This document shows positions 1-5,949 of a DNA stretch of 6,392 bases, in pieces. The position numbers and the translations under genes were made by a program. Numbering within the stretch: the stretch's first letter is position 1; each line of letters begins with the position of its first letter. Under the pieces are notes generated by a model. The model did not search any database. It was not told the DNA's origin and was given only the letters and a program-made list of their open reading frames with translations. Source of the DNA: Cryomorphaceae bacterium (GTDB lineage Bacteria > Bacteroidota > Bacteroidia > Flavobacteriales > Schleiferiaceae); contig JACESW010000078.1 in assembly GCA_013911625.1 (NCBI GenBank), positions 1 through 6,392 of the forward strand, in the 5' to 3' direction.

Positions 1-1090
1 TCGATTGGGCTTGGAAAGCTACAGAACGGGGTCACTGTTTTTCTTGCTTTCACGGATTGTTGGTGCGGCGGCCCGATTGTACATCGTTTCCATGGTCGTT
101 CAAGTGCTCATCTGCGATGCATTGGGAATACCATTCGTGGTTACTGCGGTATCCATACTGCTACTCATTGCCATCTACAGCGCCTCAGGAGGCATCGCCA
201 CCATTGTTTTCACAGACACGCTTCAAACCACCCTAATGCTTCTAGCAGCGGTCATGGCTTTTTACTTTGTCGGCAAGGCCGTCGTTCCTGCCGATAGTAG
301 TTATATAGAGTTTCTTTCTGGACACCCAGACTGGCGTTTTGTGGAGTTGACTGGCCCCAAAGCCTGGTGGCGTCAATTGCTCGGTGGTGCATCTATTGCC
401 ATCGCTATGACAGGGCTCGACCAAGATATGATGCAGAAAAATCTTACTGTGAAACGCCTGAAGGATGCACAAAAGAACATGGTGCTGCTTGGCGGTGCAT
501 TGCTCGTAGTGAATTTGTTGTTCCTTTCGTTGGGTATCTTTTTGACTGAATTTGCAGCGAATACAGGCATCACTGCTACAGGAGATAAACTCTTCTCGGC
601 CATCGCCATGCATCCATCACTACCTACAGCACTGCCTGTAGTATTCTTCCTTGGTCTTCTAGCTGCAGCTTTCTCTAGTGCGGACAGTGCACTTACCTCA
701 TTAACTACTGCATTCTGTATCGACTTTTTAGGCATGAAGTCCAACGGGTCTACCAAGGTGCGCACAAGAGTTTATGTAGGGTTCATGCTAGTCCTTTTGG
801 TGGTAATGCTTTTGATTTACTCCTTGAAATCGGAGAGTATTATTAGCACACTCTTTACCGCTGCTGGCTATACCTACGGTCCATTAGTTGGGCTCTTCAG
901 TTTTGCCTTGTTGTTTAACCGCAAGATCAAGGGATGGGCTGTACTTGCTATTTGTATCGCAGCGCCAATCGTCGCGTATCAAATAAGCCTATGGGCACCC
1001 CAGTTGGGATACGCCATAGGCTTTGAATTACTAGTATATAATGGCCTGCTCACCTTAGTAGGATTGCTGGCGATCAGCAAGCGCGCTTAA
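1..1090 (+). CDS. Sodium:solute symporter (SSS family), 5'-truncated by the window edge
   Basis: Inner-membrane secondary transporter of the SSS family, expected to couple sodium entry to uptake of a small solute such as a sugar, amino acid or carboxylate; the substrate cannot be read from the sequence. The frame is open from base 2, so the true start lies to the left and the TTG at base 5 is an internal Leu. About 361 residues are visible against roughly 450-550 for the family, so the first few transmembrane helices are missing. Counting that Leu as residue 1, hydrophobic segments lie near 12-35, 40-58, 72-93, 158-180, 205-222, 256-273, 283-303, 309-328 and 336-357. Family hallmarks are the SGGIATIVFTDTLQ stretch (about 61-74), the GLDQDMMQKNL loop (about 137-147), and AAFSSADSAL (221-230), whose serines 224/225/228 match the SSxxS region associated with sodium binding in this family. 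The C-terminus is intact and ends at TAA 1088-1090, overlapping the stop of the convergent protease gene by 4 bp. Confidence 0.93.
   Translation, partial: RLGLESYRTGSLFFLLSRIVGAAARLYIVSMVVQVLICDALGIPFVVTAVSILLLIAIYSASGGIATIVFTDTLQTTLMLLAAVMAFYFVGKAVVPADSSYIEFLSGHPDWRFVELTGPKAWWRQLLGGASIAIAMTGLDQDMMQKNLTVKRLKDAQKNMVLLGGALLVVNLLFLSLGIFLTEFAANTGITATGDKLFSAIAMHPSLPTALPVVFFLGLLAAAFSSADSALTSLTTAFCIDFLGMKSNGSTKVRTRVYVGFMLVLLVVMLLIYSLKSESIISTLFTAAGYTYGPLVGLFSFALLFNRKIKGWAVLAICIAAPIVAYQISLWAPQLGYAIGFELLVYNGLLTLVGLLAISKRA
1087..1090. other. Overlapping convergent stop codons (TTAA)
   Basis: The palindrome TTAA supplies the symporter stop (TAA 1088-1090, plus) and the protease stop (TAA read from 1089-1087, minus). 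There is no space for a terminator outside the coding regions. Confidence 0.95.
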
Positions 1091-4000
1091 AGCTTACTCA
1101 CATTTTGAGTTACAGTTCCCGCGCTCGTGCGTACTTGCACCGTGTACATTCCTGCTGGTAGGCTACTGAGATCCAAACGAACAGTTTCACTTAGCGCTGC
1201 ATAGGTAGAGCGTTGCAACAGGGTACCTATCATTGAATAGATTTCAATAGATGCTTCACCCAAATCACCACCAGTTGCGATGCTCAGAATGTCATTGGTT
1301 GGGTTTGGATAGAAGACCATTGGCATCGCGCCTTCCTCATCCAGTCCGATATTGTTGAAGGTGGTGATTGTGCTATCTACCCCACAATCTGTCGTGACAA
1401 TCAGTTTTACTGTGTATGAACCATTTGCAGCATAGGTGTGCTGTGGGTTTTGTTGGTTGCTTGAATTTCCATCCCCAAAGTCCCAGAACCATGCGGTTGG
1501 TGCAGGTGTAGAGTTGTCTTGGAAATTGTAGGTCAAACCACCTGCAAGTCCTAAAGTAAACTGTGGACGTAGCTTCGGCCCTGGAACGAGCAATGCTGAA
1601 TCTGCAACAAATGTGTTTTCATTGTAGTACACATACTCGAGGTAATAGTCCGTTGCTGAGGTGAGGGTAGAGGTATGAGCGCCCATCCCCATAAAGGTAT
1701 TTACAATAGATGAACCTTGACGATTCAAACTAAAGTTCCCCGCTAACGTAGTATCCGTGCTGTTCAAGGCAAAGTTGAACGGCTCGTCTTCACAAATTAA
1801 AGAAGGTACGTCTAACGTTGCCACAGAAGGTGTGCCTGCGAGGTCAATCACACGGATATTGTCGAGGTACAAGTTGTTACCATAGCCACAAATACCTACA
1901 AATTCGAATTGGACATTATTAGAAGTAAGGTTTGATAAACTCACAGTATCTGTTCTCCAATCTGAAGGATCATTCGGTACAAACGTTGAGGTGCTCGTTC
2001 CTGCTGTGCTGAGGTCAGCACCGGCTTTCAGGTAAAGCGTATCAAAGGTGCTCCCACAATCGTCACTAACAACGACTGCAAGCTGGTCGAAATACGAGGT
2101 TGAATATGGCGCGTAGCTCACGTCAAACATCAGGGTAGGGTTGGTATACCCGCTGATGTCAAACTTTGGACTCAATAGACCGTCTGTTGTTCCAACGGAA
2201 TTGTAATTGTAGTAGCCCATATACATGACACCGGTCTTAGCTCCTGTAGGTCCATCTACATCACCACGAGTCCAGGTTGTTCCATTGTCCGCATTACGCA
2301 CGGTGAAATCACCAAGGCTGTTCGTCGTAAATGTTTGTACAATCGGCAAGCTCGGCAATGCACTTACTACGATTTCGTTGGTTTTTGTGATGGTGTCACT
2401 GCCGTAGGTATTCGTTGCAACGAGCGTCACCGTATAACTGCCCAACGCACTAAAACTAACCTGCGGGTTTTGTGAGCTAGCAGAAGTACTGTTGACAAAG
2501 CTGAATGTGTTTGGAGTAATGGTCCAATTCCAGCTTGTTGGCGACTTCGCACTTTGATCCAGCAGAGTCATTGGAGCATTTAAACACGGCGTTGAAGTTG
2601 AAGCAGTAAAGTCCGCAATAGGCGTTCCTATTTTATCTTCAATCGCAATGTTATCAATCGCGACATCACTTTGGTAATCGTCTCCGGTGGTCCCGGTAAA
2701 GCGCAATAAAACAGTATCTCCTGTAAATGCACTGAGGTCGGTATTCACCGTCTTCCAGCTGTTGCCCTGATCACCACTCACGCTGAGAAGGGTGGTCCAT
2801 GAAGTTCCGTCGAAAATCTCAACGAGTAGATCGCCCATGGTAGCGCCGTTCATGTGGTAGGCAAAATCTAGTTCTGGCGCGATAGCACCACTAAGATCAA
2901 TACAAGGGCTGTACAATACAGCATCTTGGAAATTACAGTTGCCGGAACTCTCTAGGTAGAGGTATTTACCGCTGTTGCCAAAGCCTGATGAAGGTCCTGT
3001 GCCGTTTGAAGCGGTACCTCCACCATTGGTTCTCCAGTCGATATCATCTTCCGTACCGTTACTGAGGTTGGTCCAATCTCCGCCAAGGTTACATACCGTC
3101 GCCCCACAATTGGTATTGGTACCACAGTTGTTGAAAGTATTGAAGTTCTGGAGGAACGGCAAGCTGTACAATGAAGAATTCAAATAGGTAATGGTTTGAT
3201 CCACTGTATCGTTTTGGCCGTTCATATCGCCACTAAGCTCTGTCCATGCACGGATAGAGCCGTTGCTTGTTCCGGACCAAGTGATTGGGTTAGGGAACAC
3301 AAATACAGTATCCCCATAAGGGGCAACTGCGTCAAAAATGGTATCACGTACGATGTTGCCCAAGTATTCATAGGCCACAGGAAGTGTATCTAAGGTATTA
3401 GTAGAAGGGTTTCGAACTTGAACCGCTACGTCAATAATGCTGCTCTGACAGCTGCTTACAAATTGTGGATTCATTACTGCTTTCAGCTCTAGATCGCGCG
3501 GAAGTGGACAGTTCTGAGTACCACTTGGTAGATCAACTGCATAAGAACGCTTCCCTGGGGCGCCGTTGTAATTGGCTGAAGCACTGATCCACGTGTCCGT
3601 AGTTACTACGTAAGGGATAACCATGCTGTTGCTTGATGCAGTAAAGACGGAATCCATGTATTTCGTTCCCAAGATGTAGGCTGTATAATCGGTCGCAGAG
3701 GTCACTGGGTTAATAGTCACTTTCAAGCTGTCAGGACATACCCAATCAACGGTAAGACCTGATGCCTGCGGCATGATGGTCATCGGGCCTACCACGGAGG
3801 TGTCTCCGTTTTTAATCACACGCAAGTATGCGTCGTCGGTCGGGCTATTTGGTACAGTCCAGTTGGCCATACCTTGACCTGTGATCGGATTCAACGTAAG
3901 GTTGTTCCAGGAGCTTCCCCCGTTAGAAGAAAACTGCCAGCTAAGGCCGTTGGTTTCGCCGTCCCAGCGAACGACCATGGCTCCTGGGGTCAACGACTGA

Positions 4001-5847
4001 CCGGTAAAAGGATAGGCGATTTTCATGCGCTCTACGGTGATATCGTACACTACATAAAAGGTTTGTGGCCCCTGTGGAACGTTGGTTCCGTAAACAGTGA
4101 GGCGGTAATCACCGCTGCTCGGTGCATCGAGAGTGACCTGCTCTGCATTGTTTAAGGTGTCCGTGGAACGTACCGCTAAGTTGTTTAGTGTAACGTTATT
4201 GGGTGTCGGGTTCAGTACCCAAGGCTGGTAGGTTGTTGAACCTGTCAGATCAGTTACTGTGAAGTCTAGATTGTTCACCAAAGCTTTAGAAGCAAAGGTC
4301 GATCCTTCCTTGTCTGTCCAGTAGAGCATTGCACGTAATTCACGTGCCCCGTTAGGTACGTTGATATCGTAGGTCAATGTATCACCCGTTGTAATAGAGT
4401 TAGTAAACCAAGCCGTGTCACGAATAGTTTTGATGGCACGACGTGCATTCACTCGTCCGTATCCGAAGATGAAATCTGGACCGTTGTTGCCCAAATCATC
4501 GGCCGTATTCATGGCAATGGCTTTCAATAAACCGCCAGTGGCAGTATCGCCTTGCAATTCGTCGTGGGCATTGTGGAGTACGGTAAAGAATCCGGCAACA
4601 CCTGGTGCGGCCATAGAAGTACCCGTCTTAAAACCGTAGGTGTGTCCGTCAATAGTTGAGTAGACGTTGGTACCTACCGCAGCAAGATCCGGCTTAATAC
4701 GTCCATCGGCAGCAGGGCCTCGGGACGAAGAAGGCGCAATAGCATCGAGGTATGTGATGTTGGCAGTAGCAACCACATTCTTTCCTTGTTTGTGGCCTCC
4801 AGTTACATTCCCCCATTGGGAACCTGCACCGTAACCACAATTCGAGCCATTGCTATTTCCAGCGCTAAAGACGTGCATCAACGCAGGGTTGTCGCGAACG
4901 TCTTTGTCCATTTGTTGAGCGTACGCAGTGTAACCTGCATTACAACCGTTTGAGTACGAACTGTTGGTCACGCGAATGCCGTACAGTGAATAGTGGTTGT
5001 CAATATTGCTGAGGTTTTGCGGATAATCGTAGTAGACCATGGTGGCACCTGTCGCATTACCGGCACCGTCTGGGTCGATATTACCTGCGGCAAAGACAGT
5101 TCCCGCTACGTGGTCGCCATGGTCACCAATAGAGTTACCCGCTAATGAGGTAAGACGTCCACGGTAATCGTCGTGTGGGCCTATATCGCCATCATCACCA
5201 ACACCGACTACAACATTTTCACCAGTAAATTCACCGTCTTGTTGCATGAAGGCAACTCGAGATGAAGCACGGCTGTTCTCATTTTCAATCGTTCCCGGCT
5301 CCTCAATCGCTTGAATAAACAATATATGAGGTTCCTTGGCCAATTTTTCCAAGTCCTTAATCTTCAAAGAAGCCGTGTACCAACCGTCTTGCAAAGGCAG
5401 CATCCCTTTGGTGTAACGTAGGGAGGTAGAGAATTCTGGAGCAGTTAAGAATTGGACAGCAATATTTCCATCGTTTAGGACAGCCCAAGAAGGGATATCT
5501 CCGATGCTCAATGGGCCGTCTAATTTCATCCGTGGTGTCCATGCGGTAAATGCACGAACTCCCGCTGCCTTGAGATCTGAAGCACTCACGCCTTTTGGTA
5601 GACGTACCTCAAATGCGTTCTCAGGTAAATAATGGAAGAGTTCTACACCTAAATCCACCAATGCTTTTTTATCTTCGGCAAGCACTGCGTGATCCCACAA
5701 AGCAACCCCGTATGTTGGGCTGCTGCTTTGAATTTGAAGGTAGCTGCCTTCAGTTAAGTTGTAGGTGCCCGATTTTAAATTCAACTTTAATTGGGCGTTG
5801 GCGGTTACAGAAATAGCGGTGATTAATACGAGTAAAAATCTCTTCAT
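1087..5847 (-). CDS. Secreted multidomain S8 (subtilisin/KP-43-like) serine peptidase with T9SS type A sorting domain
   Basis: Complete 1586-residue extracellular serine endopeptidase; its substrate is unknown. Visible modules: Sec signal peptide 1-18 (cleavage ANA|Q); prodomain-like region about 20-200; S8 catalytic domain about 205-475 with Asp218 (DDG), His243 (DHGDHVAGT), oxyanion Asn331 (SAGN) and Ser411 (GTSMAAP); KP-43-type beta-sandwich about 480-605 (ALVNNLDF, PQGPQTF); Ig-like about 606-693; Fn3-like about 697-775; CARDB-like about 783-886; MAM-like about 890-1070; degenerate PKD about 1076-1163; second MAM/jelly-roll-like about 1167-1336; Ig-like about 1340-1423; canonical PKD about 1425-1500 (WFWDFGDG); T9SS sorting domain about 1508-1586 (FYPNPTND to VSKL). 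The start is secure because MKRF directly begins a textbook signal peptide. No Shine-Dalgarno is seen, which is normal in Bacteroidota. All catalytic residues are present, so it should be active after prodomain removal. Family and ends are certain; the limits of the Ig, Fn3 and CARDB-like modules are approximate judgements by eye. Confidence 0.96.
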   Translation of the reverse strand: MKRFLLVLITAISVTANAQLKLNLKSGTYNLTEGSYLQIQSSSPTYGVALWDHAVLAEDKKALVDLGVELFHYLPENAFEVRLPKGVSASDLKAAGVRAFTAWTPRMKLDGPLSIGDIPSWAVLNDGNIAVQFLTAPEFSTSLRYTKGMLPLQDGWYTASLKIKDLEKLAKEPHILFIQAIEEPGTIENENSRASSRVAFMQQDGEFTGENVVVGVGDDGDIGPHDDYRGRLTSLAGNSIGDHGDHVAGTVFAAGNIDPDGAGNATGATMVYYDYPQNLSNIDNHYSLYGIRVTNSSYSNGCNAGYTAYAQQMDKDVRDNPALMHVFSAGNSNGSNCGYGAGSQWGNVTGGHKQGKNVVATANITYLDAIAPSSSRGPAADGRIKPDLAAVGTNVYSTIDGHTYGFKTGTSMAAPGVAGFFTVLHNAHDELQGDTATGGLLKAIAMNTADDLGNNGPDFIFGYGRVNARRAIKTIRDTAWFTNSITTGDTLTYDINVPNGARELRAMLYWTDKEGSTFASKALVNNLDFTVTDLTGSTTYQPWVLNPTPNNVTLNNLAVRSTDTLNNAEQVTLDAPSSGDYRLTVYGTNVPQGPQTFYVVYDITVERMKIAYPFTGQSLTPGAMVVRWDGETNGLSWQFSSNGGSSWNNLTLNPITGQGMANWTVPNSPTDDAYLRVIKNGDTSVVGPMTIMPQASGLTVDWVCPDSLKVTINPVTSATDYTAYILGTKYMDSVFTASSNSMVIPYVVTTDTWISASANYNGAPGKRSYAVDLPSGTQNCPLPRDLELKAVMNPQFVSSCQSSIIDVAVQVRNPSTNTLDTLPVAYEYLGNIVRDTIFDAVAPYGDTVFVFPNPITWSGTSNGSIRAWTELSGDMNGQNDTVDQTITYLNSSLYSLPFLQNFNTFNNCGTNTNCGATVCNLGGDWTNLSNGTEDDIDWRTNGGGTASNGTGPSSGFGNSGKYLYLESSGNCNFQDAVLYSPCIDLSGAIAPELDFAYHMNGATMGDLLVEIFDGTSWTTLLSVSGDQGNSWKTVNTDLSAFTGDTVLLRFTGTTGDDYQSDVAIDNIAIEDKIGTPIADFTASTSTPCLNAPMTLLDQSAKSPTSWNWTITPNTFSFVNSTSASSQNPQVSFSALGSYTVTLVATNTYGSDTITKTNEIVVSALPSLPIVQTFTTNSLGDFTVRNADNGTTWTRGDVDGPTGAKTGVMYMGYYNYNSVGTTDGLLSPKFDISGYTNPTLMFDVSYAPYSTSYFDQLAVVVSDDCGSTFDTLYLKAGADLSTAGTSTSTFVPNDPSDWRTDTVSLSNLTSNNVQFEFVGICGYGNNLYLDNIRVIDLAGTPSVATLDVPSLICEDEPFNFALNSTDTTLAGNFSLNRQGSSIVNTFMGMGAHTSTLTSATDYYLEYVYYNENTFVADSALLVPGPKLRPQFTLGLAGGLTYNFQDNSTPAPTAWFWDFGDGNSSNQQNPQHTYAANGSYTVKLIVTTDCGVDSTITTFNNIGLDEEGAMPMVFYPNPTNDILSIATGGDLGEASIEIYSMIGTLLQRSTYAALSETVRLDLSSLPAGMYTVQVRTSAGTVTQNVSKL
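1090..1326 (-). other. T9SS type A C-terminal sorting domain
   Basis: Residues about 1508-1586. The hallmarks are the YPNPTND opening, IEIYSMIGTLL in the middle, LDLSSLPAGMYTVQV, and a short final strand ending VSKL. This domain directs cargo through the type IX translocon, after which it is normally removed with attachment to the surface or release into the medium. Its presence is the strongest taxonomic marker in the window. Confidence 0.93.
1348..1575 (-). other. Canonical PKD domain of the S8 peptidase
   Basis: Residues about 1425-1500. It carries the diagnostic WFWDFGDGNSS, NPQHTYAANGSYTVKLIV and DCGVDS elements in the expected order. PKD domains in secreted proteases act as spacers or bind substrate. 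It lies immediately before the sorting domain, a usual position in T9SS cargo. A degenerate copy sits at residues about 1076-1163. Confidence 0.9.
1840..2349 (-). other. Second MAM-like/jelly-roll module of the S8 peptidase
   Basis: Residues about 1167-1336. It opens with LPIVQTFTTNSLGDFTV, contains GLLSPKFDISGYTNPTLMFDVSYAP and closes with NNLYLDNIRVID, the strand pattern of the cleaved-adhesin/choice-of-anchor jelly-roll group related to MAM. It is much diverged from the first module (DVAIDNIAI versus LYLDNIRVI at the ends), so any duplication is old. Confidence 0.6.
2638..3180 (-). other. MAM-like (jelly-roll) domain of the S8 peptidase
   Basis: Residues about 890-1070. It has the MAM sequence pattern: DDIDWRTNGGGTASNGTGPS near the start, KYLYLESSG, an SPCIDLSG strand, LDFAYHMNGATMGDLLVEI, then SGDQGNSWKTVNTDLS and DVAIDNIAI at the end. 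Five cysteines (908, 914, 919, 971, 982) crowd its first half. Such domains mediate adhesion or protein contacts in other secreted proteins; a substrate-targeting role here is inference. Confidence 0.75.
4423..5235 (-). other. S8 peptidase catalytic domain
   Basis: Residues about 205-475. The triad appears in the subtilase order Asp218, His243, Ser411, with oxyanion Asn331. The Asp motif reads GVGDDGDIGPHDDY instead of the commoner D-T/S-G, and the His motif reads HGDHVAGT instead of HGTHVAGT. The Ser motif GTSMAAPGVAGF is fully canonical. Two cysteines at 302 and 337 could form a disulfide. The downstream beta-sandwich carrying ALVNNLDF and PQGPQTF is the kind found in the KP-43 group of subtilases, which places the enzyme near that group. 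Confidence 0.93.
5794..5847 (-). other. Signal peptide of the S8 peptidase
   Basis: Codons 1-18 encode a short basic n-region (MKR), a hydrophobic core (FLLVLITAISV) and a TANA|Q cleavage site. A Gln directly after the cleavage site is common in exported Bacteroidota proteins. There is no lipobox cysteine, so this is a signal peptidase I substrate. Sec export to the periplasm is the required first step before T9SS transport. Confidence 0.9.
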
Positions 5848-5850
5848 ATG
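5845..5850. other. Abutting divergent start codons (CATATG)
   Basis: CAT at 5845-5847 is the protease start codon on the minus strand and ATG at 5848-5850 is the deacetylase start codon on the plus strand, with no base between them. The 5' untranslated region and promoter of each gene must overlap the other gene's first codons. Both starts are supported independently by the signal peptides they open. Confidence 0.85.
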
Positions 5851-5949
5851 TCAGTTAGAAATTGGACTACTAAGATAACATCCAAACCTTGTATTGTTCA
5901 GGTATTGGTGCTAGTCTTTACTATGGCTTCTGTGAATCAAGTAGTTGCG
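5848..5949 (+). other. Signal peptide of the PIG-L deacetylase
   Basis: Codons 1-34: a basic n-region with R4, K9 and K13, a hydrophobic core from about C15 to A27, and a VVA|Q cleavage site after A34. Starting at the next ATG (5923, Met26) would leave only nine residues before the cleavage site and remove the basic region, which supports the start at 5848. Export argues against a cytoplasmic role such as bacillithiol synthesis. Confidence 0.8.

Noticed and set aside
373..765. Minus-strand open frame of 130 codons antisense to the symporter
   Set aside because: It lies wholly inside a clearly real SSS coding region, its translation shows no recognisable domain, and codons mirror the symporter's hydrophobic sequence. 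The overlapping frame at 242-613 is rejected for the same reason.
3874..4155. Plus-strand open frame of 93 codons inside the protease gene
   Set aside because: No domain, no start signal and full overlap with the continuous protease reading frame. Other short plus-strand frames at 2225-2407, 2975-3187, 3196-3393, 4415-4639 and 5595-5816 are likewise shadows.
5883..5890. Possible Bacteroidota -7 element for the protease (AAGGTTTG on the minus strand, 7 of 8 to TAnnTTTG)
   Set aside because: One mismatch is expected often by chance and I see no TTG at the proper -33 spacing upstream. A similar 7-of-8 match for the deacetylase (TGAATTTG at 5729-5736) lacks a -33 partner too.
5848..5949. Later start for the deacetylase at ATG 5923
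   Set aside because: It would remove the basic n-region and most of the hydrophobic core, destroying an otherwise good signal peptide.
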